Source: Alteracholeplasma palmae J233 (lineage in GTDB: Bacteria > Bacillota_I > Bacilli_A > Acholeplasmatales > Acholeplasmataceae). Taken from it: DNA of 64,000 nucleotides. How positions within the stretch are numbered: the first letter of the stretch is position 1; each line of letters begins with the position of its first letter. A program made the translations under genes and the position numbers. Under the pieces are notes generated by a model that did not search any database, was not told where the DNA came from, and was given only the letters and a program-made list of their open reading frames with translations. Positions 1 through 9,280 of this stretch are shown piece by piece. Location of the stretch: contig NC_022538.1 in assembly GCF_000968055.1 (NCBI RefSeq), positions 1,490,230 through 1,554,229 on the forward strand, in the 5' to 3' direction.

Positions 1-1017
1 CCAATGCTCTTTTATGTTTCCTTTATAATCCTTAGGTATTTCACAAATACTATAATCCGGGTTCCAATTAAGATAGATATGGAATAGATACTTAACATTA
101 ATCATTTCTAGGTTATTAATAAAAATATCTTTTATGTATCCTTTTCTATTAATAGAAGACTTAATTCTAAACCCACAATCTGTCCCATGATATTTTAAGT
201 TTTCAATTTTAATATTATAGATTCCACCTGAAACTTCGCTTCCTAATGTTACCCCAAAACCAGATAAGATTTCACAATTTCTAATTATAATATCATGCGA
301 TGGTCTAGCTACTCTAATACCATCATAATCTCTACCTGATTTAATGCATATGCTATCATCATTACAAGATGTTACACAGTTTTCTATTAATACATGACTT
401 GATGAATCTATATCAATACCATCTGTGCTAGGACTATGTAGTTCTGATGATAATATCTTTACACCATCAATATGAATGTGTTCACTATATAAAACATGAA
501 CATTCCAAAAACCTGATTTTTTAGAACTAAACTCCTTTAAAACTATATTTTTAGAGTTACTAACAACTACATTTCTCACCCTTAAACAATCATAGTCACA
601 TGCCCATCTAAGCCCTTTAGCATCATATTCTTTTCTCATACCACTTTTAGTATCAGATCCCCAATATTTATTCCAAAAATATTCACCTTGTCCATCAATA
701 AACCCATTTCCACTAATAACTACATTTTCCTTATTTTTACAATTAAGAATTCCTGGATACCAATCCATTTCAATACCTGCTACACGCGTTTTTTCTAACT
801 TATAGGCAGTTTCATCAGTTGTCCCTAATAAGGTTGCGTTATCCTCAAAGTGAAACTCCATATCGCTTTCTAAATAAAGTGCTGAGGTTAAATAAACGCC
901 TGTTTCTAAAATAAGTTTTCCTTTAGCTTGCGAAGTTTTTATAATAAGTTCTTGTAATTCTTTGGTAACATCTTTTGTTCCTGTTTTATCAATTAAATGA
1001 GTTCTAAAACTTTTCAT
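1..1017 (-). CDS. Glycoside hydrolase family 28-like protein (3' end cut by window edge)
   Basis: The first 339 residues of a parallel beta-helix pectinase-type hydrolase are visible; the C-terminus lies outside the window. The start is ATG behind an AGGCAGGT ribosome-binding site. GH28 landmarks occur in the right order: STDGID (usual NTD) near residue 196, NDDSICIK (the catalytic Asp pair) near 222, SGFGVTLGSE near 255, and FRIKS (the RIK motif) near 281. In most polygalacturonases the third motif is G-H-G with a catalytic-site His; here it reads G-F-G, as in some divergent bacterial members. There is no signal peptide, so the enzyme probably works in the cytoplasm on imported oligosaccharides. 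Substrate unknown; galacturonides or related sugars are the family expectation. Confidence 0.85.
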   Translation of the reverse strand, partial: MKSFRTHLIDKTGTKDVTKELQELIIKTSQAKGKLILETGVYLTSALYLESDMEFHFEDNATLLGTTDETAYKLEKTRVAGIEMDWYPGILNCKNKENVVISGNGFIDGQGEYFWNKYWGSDTKSGMRKEYDAKGLRWACDYDCLRVRNVVVSNSKNIVLKEFSSKKSGFWNVHVLYSEHIHIDGVKILSSELHSPSTDGIDIDSSSHVLIENCVTSCNDDSICIKSGRDYDGIRVARPSHDIIIRNCEILSGFGVTLGSEVSGGIYNIKIENLKYHGTDCGFRIKSSINRKGYIKDIFINNLEMINVKYLFHIYLNWNPDYSICEIPKDYKGNIKEHW

Positions 1018-1069
1018 TTTTACCTGCCTTTTTGCATACGTTATCAATTTACTTTATTATATCATACCA

Positions 1070-1100
1070 AAAAATAAAATGACCCTTATTAAGGATCATT
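1070..1100 (-). terminator. Rho-independent terminator after folD
   Basis: Read on the minus strand, a stem built from AATGATCCTT and AAGGGTCATT (one mismatch) is followed by TTATTTTTT. It ends the queH-fhs-folD transcript and separates it from the GH28 gene. A near-identical hairpin follows jag at 61.25 kb. Confidence 0.8.
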
Positions 1101-1113
1101 GATGTTTATATTA

Positions 1114-1950
1114 TTATTTAGTATTTTTACTTTCGTATAGTAAAACTGTATTAAAAAGTAAACTATGAATGGTCATAGGACCTACACCTTTAGGAACTGG
1201 TGTAATATAACTTGCGATATCTTTAATTTCATCAAAGTCAGCATCTCCTACTAACTTCTCATCTACCCTATTAATACCTACATCAACTAAAACAACATCT
1301 TGTTTCACCATATCTTTGGTAATAAATTTAGGGATACCAATCGCAACCACTAAGATATCAGCTGTTTTTGTAATTTCTTTAATATTCTTAGTTTTACTAT
1401 GACATATAGTCACTGTCGCATTTCTATCTAATAGCATTTTAGAAATAGGCATACCAACAATATTACTTCTACCTACTACAACCACACTTTTACCTTCAAT
1501 AGGTATATTATAATAATCAAGAAGTGTCATAATTCCTTTAGGTGTTGCTGGATAAATTGTTTTTCTTTTTTGAAATAACTTACCTTGGTTTACAACATGA
1601 AAGCCATCAGGGTCTTTTTCATAAGCGATTAAATCCATTAAGTATTCTTGATCTAAGTGTTTTGGTATAGGAAGTTGTAATAAGATACCATCTACCTTTT
1701 CATCTTGATTTAAAGAATTGATTAATCGTTCTACTTCTTCTTGTGAAATATTTTCATCTAGATGATGCAAATTTGTAGTTATTCCTACAAGTGAAGCTGC
1801 TTTTTTCTTTCCCTTAACATATGATAAACTCGCTGGATTATTACCTATAAGAATAATATCTAATTGCGGCTTAACATCAAAACTATCTACTTTATTTTTA
1901 AGTTTCAAATTAAGTTCTTCTGAAACCATTTTTCCATCTAATAATATCAT
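1114..1950 (-). CDS. folD: Bifunctional methylene-THF dehydrogenase / methenyl-THF cyclohydrolase
   Basis: FolD interconverts 5,10-methylene-THF, 5,10-methenyl-THF and 10-formyl-THF in cytosolic one-carbon metabolism. At 278 residues it is of usual length. Visible signatures are the catalytic-lysine region YVKGKKKAA near residue 45, the dinucleotide-binding VVVVGRSNIVGMP near 157, and the C-terminal TPVPKGVGPMT near 251. Its ATG overlaps the TGA of fhs (ATGA), so the two are translationally coupled. With Fhs next to it, and pyruvate formate-lyase just upstream, the pair converts formate to usable C1 units for purine, thymidylate and formyl-Met-tRNA synthesis. Confidence 0.97.
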   Translation of the reverse strand: MILLDGKMVSEELNLKLKNKVDSFDVKPQLDIILIGNNPASLSYVKGKKKAASLVGITTNLHHLDENISQEEVERLINSLNQDEKVDGILLQLPIPKHLDQEYLMDLIAYEKDPDGFHVVNQGKLFQKRKTIYPATPKGIMTLLDYYNIPIEGKSVVVVGRSNIVGMPISKMLLDRNATVTICHSKTKNIKEITKTADILVVAIGIPKFITKDMVKQDVVLVDVGINRVDEKLVGDADFDEIKDIASYITPVPKGVGPMTIHSLLFNTVLLYESKNTK

Positions 1951-3536
1951 ATAACTTCACCTTCTTTATTGATATGAAAATCGAGTACTCTTGGTGTTTT
2001 ATTTAATCCTGGCATAACATTTATTCCCTTTGTTAAAGGAATAATAAGCTCTGCCCCATTACTTAATTTAATATCTGATATATGTAATATAAAATCTTTT
2101 GGGCGTGCTTTTAATAAAGGATCACCGCTTAGTGATAAAGGTGTTTTTGCCATACAGATAGGATACTTCATTTCTTTAAAAAGTTCTAACTTTCTTAATG
2201 CTCTTTTAGAGTATGTCACTTCTTTTGCCCCATAGATATTTTTAGCAATGATATTAATTTTAATATCTATATCTAAATTTACATCATATAATTCTTTAAA
2301 TTTCTTATTTGAGGTTCCCTCTAATTTTTTTACAACTAAATTAGCAAGATCAACTGCGCCTTTTCCACCTAAATCGTAACCATCAGAAATTTCAATTTCA
2401 TGACCGTTTCTTTTAGCCCATTTAAGTAATGCCTCTTTTTCATCTTTATCATCATTTGTATATAAATTAAGAGCAATCACATAATCTAGATTGTAACTTT
2501 TAATGTTTTCAAGATGTTTTTCTAAATTAGAAACACCTTTTAATAAAGCTTCGATATTTTTTAATTGTAAATTTTCTTCTAAAACTCCACCATGAAGTTT
2601 AAGTGCCTTAAGCGTTACAACCATCACAACCAAATCGGCATTTTTACCTAATACAGGTACTTTAATATCTAAGAATTTTTCCATACCAAGGTCAGCACCA
2701 AAGCCTGCCTCAGTAATAACATAATCACCTAGTTTTAATGCCATTTGGCTTGCGATAATAGAACTACAGCCATGAGCAATATTCGCAAACGGTCCTGCAT
2801 GCACAAATGCTAAAGCTTTTTCTGTTGTTAAAACTAAATTAGGCTTTATAGCATCTTTTAAAAGCATTGTTAAAGCATCTTCTATTTTTAAATCACTTAC
2901 TTTAATAAATTGATCATTTTCATTTATACCGATGATAATATTGGAGATTCTAGTTTTTAAATCATCTAGATTTTTTGATAAAGCAAGAATTGCCATAAGC
3001 TCTGAAGCTGCAGTTATGACAAAACTACTCTTTCCCGCTTTAGTTTCAACTTCTCTTAAACTTCTATCATTCACATCAAGTGCTCTTGGCCACATTACTT
3101 CTTTGATATGTAGTTCATTGCCAAAATAAATATGATTATCAATAAATGCACTTAACAAATTATGAGCAGAAGTTAAAGCATGAATGTCTCCTGTAAAATG
3201 TAAATCAATATCTAGTGATGGCTCAATACTACTTTTACCAGCACCGGTTGCTCCACCTTTTAAGCCAAATACGGGTCCCATACTAGGTTCTCTTAAAGCT
3301 AAAATAGCATTTTTATTAATTTGCTTCATCCCTTGTGCAAGACTAATTGAAGTAGTTGTTTTTCCTTCACCTGCTGATGTTGGATTGATTGAGGTAACTA
3401 AAATAAGCTTTCCATCTTTCTTATCTTTTAATCTGTCTAATAAAGAAAGTTCTACTTTAAACTTATCTTTTCCATAAGCAATAAGTTCATCGTCTATAAT
3501 ATTTGCTTGGCTCAAAATAATTTCTTTAGTATTCAT
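1947..3536 (-). CDS. fhs: Formate-tetrahydrofolate ligase
   Basis: Fhs makes 10-formyl-THF from formate, THF and ATP. The nucleotide-binding NPTSAGEGKTTTS lies at about residues 51-63, and the protein aligns to the family throughout (for example the GGAGAGKS-type stretch following FGLKGGA). It has 529 residues, somewhat shorter than the roughly 556 usual in other bacteria, with no sign of truncation at either end. It lies 3 nt after queH and overlaps folD by 4 nt. The formate is probably supplied by PflB, encoded 2 kb upstream; that link is inference from position and known reactions. Confidence 0.97.
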   Translation of the reverse strand: MNTKEIILSQANIIDDELIAYGKDKFKVELSLLDRLKDKKDGKLILVTSINPTSAGEGKTTTSISLAQGMKQINKNAILALREPSMGPVFGLKGGATGAGKSSIEPSLDIDLHFTGDIHALTSAHNLLSAFIDNHIYFGNELHIKEVMWPRALDVNDRSLREVETKAGKSSFVITAASELMAILALSKNLDDLKTRISNIIIGINENDQFIKVSDLKIEDALTMLLKDAIKPNLVLTTEKALAFVHAGPFANIAHGCSSIIASQMALKLGDYVITEAGFGADLGMEKFLDIKVPVLGKNADLVVMVVTLKALKLHGGVLEENLQLKNIEALLKGVSNLEKHLENIKSYNLDYVIALNLYTNDDKDEKEALLKWAKRNGHEIEISDGYDLGGKGAVDLANLVVKKLEGTSNKKFKELYDVNLDIDIKINIIAKNIYGAKEVTYSKRALRKLELFKEMKYPICMAKTPLSLSGDPLLKARPKDFILHISDIKLSNGAELIIPLTKGINVMPGLNKTPRVLDFHINKEGEVI

Positions 3537-3539
3537 ATA

Positions 3540-4277
3540 TTATACCTCTTTCTTTTTATTAAACTCTTCTAAAAATTGAATCGCTTCACGTCTAGTTTCT
3601 TTTAAATCAATGCCTTGATCTAAAGCCGCAAACACACAGCCACAATAACATTGTCTATAAATATCATAGATATTGCATAGTTCTACTGATCTTTTATATC
3701 CACCACGTTTTTTAAAATCTGTTGGTAAATAGGAAACATCATAAATTTTTTGAACATCAAATCCTATAGCATTGATTACTTGACTATTCTTATGTGGTGA
3801 TAATGTAATAGCACTACCAAAATAATCATATCCTAATTCTACTGCTTTTTTCGCAACTCTATCTAATCTCATCTCAAAACAGAAACTACAACGTGCTCCG
3901 CCTTCTTTTTCTTCTTCTAATTTTTTACTATAAACATCTTTAATAAAGTTTTGAGGTTGATACTCATCTTCTATATATAAAACATTTGTATGATTCTCTA
4001 AGTTAAATTTTTTAATAAATTCTTCTTGAACTAATGCTCTTTTTTGATATTCTTCTTTAGGATGTATATTCGAGTTAGAAAAGTATATAGTAATATCTGC
4101 ATACTTAGTCATTTCTTCTAATACATATGTGCTACAAGGTGCACAACAAGAATGTAATATAATTTTAGGCTTAACATTGTTTTTTTGCCATTGCTTGATA
4201 ACATCTAATAGTATTTGGTCATAATTAATTTTTTGATCTTTATTATATTTTTTTAAAATTTCATCTATTTCAAACAT
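3540..4277 (-). CDS. queH: Epoxyqueuosine reductase QueH
   Basis: QueH reduces epoxyqueuosine to queuosine at the wobble base of GUN-anticodon tRNAs; it is the iron-sulfur alternative to QueG. This 245-residue protein has the family's cysteine clusters: HSCCAPCST near residue 42, RCSFCFEMR near 128, and CYCGC near 210. The start follows an AAAGGA ribosome-binding site. It is the first gene of an operon with fhs and folD, 3 nt apart. No other queuosine gene is in the window, so the precursor may be salvaged. Confidence 0.93.
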   Translation of the reverse strand: MFEIDEILKKYNKDQKINYDQILLDVIKQWQKNNVKPKIILHSCCAPCSTYVLEEMTKYADITIYFSNSNIHPKEEYQKRALVQEEFIKKFNLENHTNVLYIEDEYQPQNFIKDVYSKKLEEEKEGGARCSFCFEMRLDRVAKKAVELGYDYFGSAITLSPHKNSQVINAIGFDVQKIYDVSYLPTDFKKRGGYKRSVELCNIYDIYRQCYCGCVFAALDQGIDLKETRREAIQFLEEFNKKKEV

Positions 4278-4309
4278 CTATTATCATATCCTTTATTCAT
4301 TCTTATTAT

Positions 4310-4338
4310 ATTATACGTTTTTTATCTACTTTAATCAA
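4310..4338 (-). promoter_or_regulatory. Promoter of queH-fhs-folD
   Basis: On the minus strand TTGATT and TATAAT are separated by exactly 17 nt, about 30 nt upstream of the queH start. It lies downstream of the terminator at 4361-4388, so the operon does not depend on read-through from the structured RNA upstream. Confidence 0.8.
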
Positions 4339-4360
4339 TTTTAGTTGTGTATTTAAAATA

Positions 4361-4388
4361 AAAAAAGAGTTAGCCCTACTACTAACTC
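4361..4388 (-). terminator. Terminator of the structured RNA
   Basis: On the minus strand GAGTTAG, an 8-nt loop and CTAACTC are followed by TTTTTT. The loop contains the sequence that can pair with the RNA's 5' end, so the long-range closing stem and this hairpin compete. Confidence 0.8.
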
Positions 4389-4531
4389 CTTCGAATCGTC
4401 TATTCCCTAGATACTACTTATTGGTTCCCTAAATCAATGATGAAATATCTTCATATCGCATCATATTTTATAGATTAATTAATCTATGCTTAAATTATAT
4501 AGATTTGTTCACATATTTAGTAGGGCAAAAC
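4361..4531 (-). ncRNA. Structured small RNA of about 170 nt, 6S-like architecture (unproven)
   Basis: This stretch is bounded by the pflA terminator upstream and its own terminator downstream, and holds no reading frame. A -10-like TATTAT sits at 4538-4543, so the 5' end would be near 4531. The ends can pair: 4518-4526 is perfectly complementary to 4373-4381 (9 bp, GCCCTACTA type), and a further AGTT/AACT pair lies outside. Internally there is a hairpin from ATGATG/CATCAT and the palindrome ATAGATTAATTAATCTAT. A closing stem, a large open bubble and a terminal hairpin resemble 6S RNA. No conserved 6S sequence was verified, and a 3'-UTR-derived RNA or another class is possible. Confidence 0.45.
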
Positions 4532-4542
4532 TGTCCTATAAT

Positions 4543-4572
4543 ATAAAAAACCAGATCATTTTTGATCTGGTT
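4543..4572 (-). terminator. Terminator overlapping the pflA stop codon
   Basis: The minus strand reads AACCAGATCA-AAAA-TGATCTGGTT followed by TTTT. The pflA TGA stop lies in the stem and loop, so the last four pflA codons are part of the terminator. Confidence 0.9.
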
Positions 4573-5317
4573 GCATATATTTATAATCTTTTTTTAATAT
4601 TGTTTCTGCATGCTTAACTAATTCTTTTGATGGTTCTGGTGTATCTGGTAATGGATACTCTAACCCCATCTTTTCCCATTTCATTCTTCCTTTAGTATGA
4701 TACGGTAAAATATCAATACCAACAATATTTGATAGTCCATCTAAAAAACTTCTCAAGTCTGTTAAATCTTTATCATCACTATTGATTTCAGGTAATAAAA
4801 CGTGTCTTATCACTGTAGGTTTTTTAATTTCATCTAAATATTTGGCACATTCTAATATTTGGATATTTGGTGATTTTGTTAACCAAATATGTTTTTCGTT
4901 GTCAATATGTTTGATGTCTAATAAGACCAAATCAGTATATTTCATTAATTCATCATAAACTGGTCTCATTTTTTGTGAAAATACACCTGCTGCAGTATCT
5001 AAACATGTATGAATATCTCTTTTTTTAGCTTCCTTGAATAACTCAATTAAAAAAGGAAGTTGAAGGGTTGCTTCACCGCCACTGACGGTCAAGCCACCCT
5101 TCTTATAGAAATGTTTATATTTATTATAATCATTTAAAACTTCATCTACACTCATTAACTTGTTAGTTTTTGTACTCCAAGTATCACGATTGTGACAAAA
5201 CTTACATTGTAATGGACAGCCTTGTAAGAATAATACATATCTTAAACCTGGTCCATCAAATGCTCCTAGCGTTTCAATAGAGTGAACGTTTCCTAATTTT
5301 AAATTAGAATTGTTCAT
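4556..5317 (-). CDS. pflA: Pyruvate formate-lyase activating enzyme (radical SAM)
   Basis: PflA installs the glycyl radical on PflB using S-adenosylmethionine and a [4Fe-4S] cluster. The radical-SAM motif is CPLQCKFC (CX3CX2C) near residue 34, followed by the [10 protein letters not shown] region near 75. Its 253 residues fit the family. The ATG lies inside the pflB 3' end (14-nt overlap), so it is translated from the pflB transcript. The cluster must be protected from oxygen, which points to fermentative growth. Confidence 0.97.
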   Translation of the reverse strand: MNNSNLKLGNVHSIETLGAFDGPGLRYVLFLQGCPLQCKFCHNRDTWSTKTNKLMSVDEVLNDYNKYKHFYKKGGLTVSGGEATLQLPFLIELFKEAKKRDIHTCLDTAAGVFSQKMRPVYDELMKYTDLVLLDIKHIDNEKHIWLTKSPNIQILECAKYLDEIKKPTVIRHVLLPEINSDDKDLTDLRSFLDGLSNIVGIDILPYHTKGRMKWEKMGLEYPLPDTPEPSKELVKHAETILKKDYKYMQPDQK

Positions 5318-7568
5318 GGAAGGTACGACTCATAACTTCACGTTTTTGTTCATCTGTTAAGCTTGAGAAGTTTACTGCGTATCCTGAAACACGGATTGTT
5401 AAGTTTGGATATAATTCTGGATTGTCATAAGCTTTCTTTAATGTTTCACGTGTAAATACGTTAACATTTAAGTGATATCCACCTGATGTGAAATATCCAT
5501 CCATTAAGTTTACTAAGTTAGGAACTTGAACTTCTGTTTCAATATTAAATGAATCAGCGATTTCAATGTTTTTACCTAATGCTTGAGGAATAATTGTAAA
5601 TGTATTTGAAATACCATCTTGACAACTTTCACAAGGGATTTTAGCAACGCTTAATAATGATTTTAAAGCTCCTGTTTTATCTCTACCGTGCATTGGGTTT
5701 GCACCTGGTGCGAATGCTTGACCAGCACGACGTCCATCTGGAGTATTACCTGTATTCTTACCATATACTACGTTTGAAGTAATTGTAAGAACACTCATTG
5801 ATGGAATTGAATTTCTATAAGTATATTGTTGTCTAATCTTGTTCATAAATGTTTCAACTAATTCAACAGCTAATTGGTCAACACGATCATCGTTATTTCC
5901 ATAAGTTGGGAAATCTCCATCAATTGTGAAGTCAGTAATTAAACCTCTTTCATCATAGATAGGTGATACTTTAGCATATTTAATAGCTGATAATGAGTCA
6001 GCAACTACTGATAATCCAGCAACACCAGTTGCGAAGTTACGTTTAACTTCAACATCATGTAAAGCCATTTGTAGTCTTTCATAAGCATATTTATCATGCA
6101 TATAGTGAATAATGTTTAATGCATTTACATAAACTTCTGCTAACTCATCCATAGTTTTATCGAAACGAGCCATAACTGTATCATAATCTAATACATCAGC
6201 TTTTAAAACATCTTGTTTAGTTTTTTCGAATACTTGGTCTCCACTTACTTCATCGCGTCCACCATTTAATGCATATAATAATGCTTTAGCTAAGTTAGCA
6301 CGAGCACCAAAGAATTGCATTTCTTTACCAACAGTCATTGGTGAAACACAACATGCGATAGCATAGTCATCACCATGAACTGGTCTCATTTGTTCATCAT
6401 TTTCATATTGGATACTTGATGTATCAATACTTACTTTTGCACAGAATTCTTTGAAGTTTTGAGGTAATCTATCTGACCATAAAACTGTTAAGTTTGGTTC
6501 TGCTGAAGTTCCTAAATTATATAATGTATGTAGGTAACGGAATGAGTTTTTAGTTACTAATGAACGTCCATCTAAATTCATACCTGCAATACTTTCAGTT
6601 ACCCATGTTGGGTCTCCTGTAAATAAATCATTATATTCTGGAGTTCTAGCAAAACGAACCATACGTAATTTCATAATGAAATGATCAATAAATTCTTGAG
6701 CTTGAGTTTCAGTAATTAAACCTTTGTCTAAGTCTCTTTGGATATAAATATCTAAGAATGTTGAAGTACGTCCTAATGACATAGCTGCACCATTTTGTTC
6801 TTTAACTGCAGCTAAGTATCCTAAGTATAACCATTGGATTGCTTCTTGAGCATTTTCAGCTGGTCTTGCAATATCAAATCCGTATTCTTTTCCTAATTCG
6901 ATTAATGCTTGTAAAGCTCTAATTTGTTCAGAAAGTTCTTCTCTTGTACGAATTTTATCTTCAACCATTGGGAAAGTGATTGCTGCTAATTCTTGTTTAC
7001 GAGCTTTAATTAAATAATCAACCCCGTATAATGCAATTCTTCTGTAGTCACCAATAATACGTCCACGGCCATATCCATCAGGTAATCCTGTTACGATATG
7101 AGATTTACGAGCACGTCTGATTTCTGGTGTATAAGCATCAAAAACACCTTGGTTATGAGTCTTACGGTAATCTGTGAATAATTTAACTGTTTCTTCTGGA
7201 ACTGTATATCCATAAGCTGCAGCTGCTTTAACAGCAATTGAAATACCACCAAATGGGTGGAATGCACGTTTGAATGGAGCATCTGTTTGTAACCCAACAA
7301 TTTTTTCAATATCTTTTAAAATGTATCCAGCTTTGTGAGAAGTGATTGTTGATGGTACTACAGTATCCATATCAATAACTCCACCTTTTTCTTTTTCTTC
7401 TTTTAAGAAATTGTGGAACATTTCATTTAGTGTTTTACTATCTTCTGTTGCTCCTGCTAAAAATGAAGCATCACCTAAATATTCGCTATAGTTCTTATCG
7501 ATAAAATCGCGAACATCAACCTTGGTCATCCATTGACCATCTTTAAAACCGTTCCATGCATTTGACAT
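5304..7568 (-). CDS. pflB: Formate C-acetyltransferase (pyruvate formate-lyase)
   Basis: PflB splits pyruvate with CoA into acetyl-CoA and formate anaerobically. It has the full 754 residues. The adjacent catalytic cysteines are in IACCVSP near residue 407, and the glycyl-radical site is RVSGYAVNF with Gly at residue 729. The start ATG follows TAGGAGG at good spacing. It forms an operon with pflA. A -10 TATAAT is visible at 7619-7624 without a good -35, and a cre-like sequence lies about 50 nt upstream of it, suggesting carbon-catabolite control. Codon use is more regular than in neighbours, as expected for a highly expressed enzyme. Confidence 0.98.
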   Translation of the reverse strand: MSNAWNGFKDGQWMTKVDVRDFIDKNYSEYLGDASFLAGATEDSKTLNEMFHNFLKEEKEKGGVIDMDTVVPSTITSHKAGYILKDIEKIVGLQTDAPFKRAFHPFGGISIAVKAAAAYGYTVPEETVKLFTDYRKTHNQGVFDAYTPEIRRARKSHIVTGLPDGYGRGRIIGDYRRIALYGVDYLIKARKQELAAITFPMVEDKIRTREELSEQIRALQALIELGKEYGFDIARPAENAQEAIQWLYLGYLAAVKEQNGAAMSLGRTSTFLDIYIQRDLDKGLITETQAQEFIDHFIMKLRMVRFARTPEYNDLFTGDPTWVTESIAGMNLDGRSLVTKNSFRYLHTLYNLGTSAEPNLTVLWSDRLPQNFKEFCAKVSIDTSSIQYENDEQMRPVHGDDYAIACCVSPMTVGKEMQFFGARANLAKALLYALNGGRDEVSGDQVFEKTKQDVLKADVLDYDTVMARFDKTMDELAEVYVNALNIIHYMHDKYAYERLQMALHDVEVKRNFATGVAGLSVVADSLSAIKYAKVSPIYDERGLITDFTIDGDFPTYGNNDDRVDQLAVELVETFMNKIRQQYTYRNSIPSMSVLTITSNVVYGKNTGNTPDGRRAGQAFAPGANPMHGRDKTGALKSLLSVAKIPCESCQDGISNTFTIIPQALGKNIEIADSFNIETEVQVPNLVNLMDGYFTSGGYHLNVNVFTRETLKKAYDNPELYPNLTIRVSGYAVNFSSLTDEQKREVMSRTFHEQF

Positions 7569-7660
7569 GTTTTGTTCCTCCTAAGTATTAAATTAACATC
7601 ATCGGTTGTTATGCCTATATTATAGTCTTCAATGATTAAATATGCACTATTTTCTATAAA

Positions 7661-7674
7661 TGAAAACGTTTTAC
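7661..7674. promoter_or_regulatory. Candidate cre (CcpA) site upstream of pflB
   Basis: TGAAAACGTTTTAC matches the catabolite-responsive-element pattern TGWNANCGNTNWCA except that the final CA reads AC. It is centred about 56 nt upstream of the likely pflB transcription start (from -10 TATAAT at 7619-7624). The rest of the 7569-7866 gap holds only AT-rich DNA and the terminator of the next gene. Confidence 0.45.
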
Positions 7675-7813
7675 CAAAAAAACATTGGTTTTATAAAGCA
7701 AATCTCTTGAAATTGTGTGAATATTTCTATTTTTTTTAGTCTCCAACTATTTTAAAGGTATATTATGATAAACTTTTTATTATTATAATATATTTATTTA
7801 ACCCTTTTTATAA

Positions 7814-7861
7814 TAAAAAAATGATATCTAAAGAAGTATTTGACTACTTTTAGATATCATT
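7814..7861 (-). terminator. Terminator of the 140-residue membrane protein gene
   Basis: AATGATATCTAAA pairs with TTTAGATATCATT around a smaller AAGTA/TACTT stem; the minus strand continues with TTTTTT. The plus side is also T-rich, so it may act in both directions. Confidence 0.85.
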
Positions 7862-7866
7862 ATATT

Positions 7867-8289
7867 TTATATGTCTTTAATTCTAAGTTTTAGCAAGATA
7901 CCTAATGTGATCACCACTGTAAATAATGCAAACATCGGCACCATACTCATTAATATATTCTCATTCATTATAAAATTACCGTTGCCTAAAAACATCAAAG
8001 GAATTAAAAAAAACATTAGAACTCCTGTGTAGACTAAAGCAACCCCTAAAACAACCCAGTTAATAAATCTTATTAACTTTTCATTCATTACAATCAAACT
8101 CATATAAATCTGAATAGATAAATATACCCCCAATAAGACAACACTTGGAATAAATAATCCAACACTGACTATACCAATGACCATTTCAGATGGTTCTAAC
8201 ATAATTTGAAGTGCTGTAATAAATAAAATAACATTATAAAAAATAAACACCCCTAAAAAACAGTTACTCACTTTTTTCAATAGATTCAT
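7867..8289 (-). CDS. Small four-helix membrane protein, unknown function
   Basis: This 140-residue protein has four hydrophobic segments, at about residues 11-33, 37-62, 72-97 and 111-133, joined by very short loops. I recognise no family motif. The start is supported by an AAGGGGG ribosome-binding site. It is flanked by terminators on both sides, so it is a single-gene unit between pflB and the hydrolase gene. A second protein of similar build, with no detectable shared motif, lies at 56.3-56.7 kb. Confidence 0.75.
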   Translation of the reverse strand: MNLLKKVSNCFLGVFIFYNVILFITALQIMLEPSEMVIGIVSVGLFIPSVVLLGVYLSIQIYMSLIVMNEKLIRFINWVVLGVALVYTGVLMFFLIPLMFLGNGNFIMNENILMSMVPMFALFTVVITLGILLKLRIKDI

Positions 8290-8380
8290 TGAATACCCCC
8301 TTATATTTAGTTAAATCTATTATAACATAATTTTTTAAATAGCAAATCTATTAAAAGTAATCGCTTTCTTTTTTAATAAT

Positions 8381-8405
8381 AAAAAAACTCAAGGATAACC
8401 TTGAG
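8381..8405 (-). terminator. Terminator after the alpha/beta hydrolase gene
   Basis: CTCAAGG-TTAT-CCTTGAG followed by TTTTTTT on the minus strand, 9 nt past the stop codon. Confidence 0.9.
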
Positions 8406-8413
8406 CTTAATCT

Positions 8414-9280
8414 TTACTTTATTTCTGATAAAAATTCTAAAACTATTTCAACTAATTTATTAGATTCTAATACTAAAACAAATTTTTCAACATCTAAAGC
8501 AACTGTTTTAGGATTAGGAAGAATGTCTAAAAGTGCATTATCCATCGACTGACCACCCATAGCTCTTTCTTCAAAATCATATATAAATAATACTTTATGA
8601 TCTAAATAACTAAAGTCTTCTTTTGAAAAGGGTGCTCCGTTTAAAAAATTCTTTAAAAGTAACATCAATTGCTTTTCATCTTCTTCTGTATAGTCAATCA
8701 TCATATATGTATATAAATCGATTGCATCTTCTATATAAGCATAGTTCACTTGTCTTAAGACTTCTTCAATTTGATAAATTTGGGCCATTTTAATATTTTC
8801 TAATGGAATTTGTTTTCTAAGTTCTGTTAACTGATTAATCACTTCTAAGATTTCATTTTTAGTTTCAATTGCATCAGTTTCCATCATATTAGTGTGAGTA
8901 AAAGTTTGATATACCATTAAACTTTTTGTTTTATCAGGATATTTTTTAGCAAAATATTGAGCAATAACTCCACCAATACTAATACCTAATAAATGTACTT
9001 TATCTATTTTTAATTCTTCTATTAGTTGATTTAAATCATCAACGATTTGTTCAATAAACTCATATTCATTTTGATGATTAAAAACTAAAACACTATAGTT
9101 TTCCTTAAGTTTTTCAATAGTCTTAAAATAAGCATTGGCTCCAAGTAAATTATTGCCTAACAAAGCCAAAATAACTTCTTTTCCATTACCTATTAAATTA
9201 TATTTTAAAGTAGTTTTTTCTGATTGTTTTACTTGACTACTTAAAATAAAATCTTGATACTCTTTAATGTAATTCATCAT
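8414..9280 (-). CDS. Alpha/beta-fold hydrolase
   Basis: A 288-residue serine hydrolase of the alpha/beta superfamily. The nucleophile elbow is GISIGG (G-X-S-X-G) near residue 100 and is followed by the typical helix VIAQYFAKKYPDK. An acid residue is plausible in FIYDFEERAMGG near 233. No clear catalytic His was identified: the C-terminal stretch where it should lie shows none, which is odd. It overlaps the dus 3' end by 17 nt, so it is co-transcribed. Either of two adjacent ATGs could start it; the second has better spacing from GAGGAA. Substrate unknown. Confidence 0.75.
   Translation of the reverse strand: MMNYIKEYQDFILSSQVKQSEKTTLKYNLIGNGKEVILALLGNNLLGANAYFKTIEKLKENYSVLVFNHQNEYEFIEQIVDDLNQLIEELKIDKVHLLGISIGGVIAQYFAKKYPDKTKSLMVYQTFTHTNMMETDAIETKNEILEVINQLTELRKQIPLENIKMAQIYQIEEVLRQVNYAYIEDAIDLYTYMMIDYTEEDEKQLMLLLKNFLNGAPFSKEDFSYLDHKVLFIYDFEERAMGGQSMDNALLDILPNPKTVALDVEKFVLVLESNKLVEIVLEFLSEIK

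Noticed and set aside
4382..4400. tRNA-like TTCGAATC (T-loop pattern) on the plus strand
   Set aside because: No acceptor, D or anticodon arm can be formed around it, and it lies within the oppositely oriented small RNA.
4278..4540. Folate (THF) or ZTP riboswitch controlling queH-fhs-folD
   Set aside because: The known conserved sequences of these riboswitches are not seen, and the operon's own promoter lies downstream of the structured RNA's terminator, so the RNA is not its leader.
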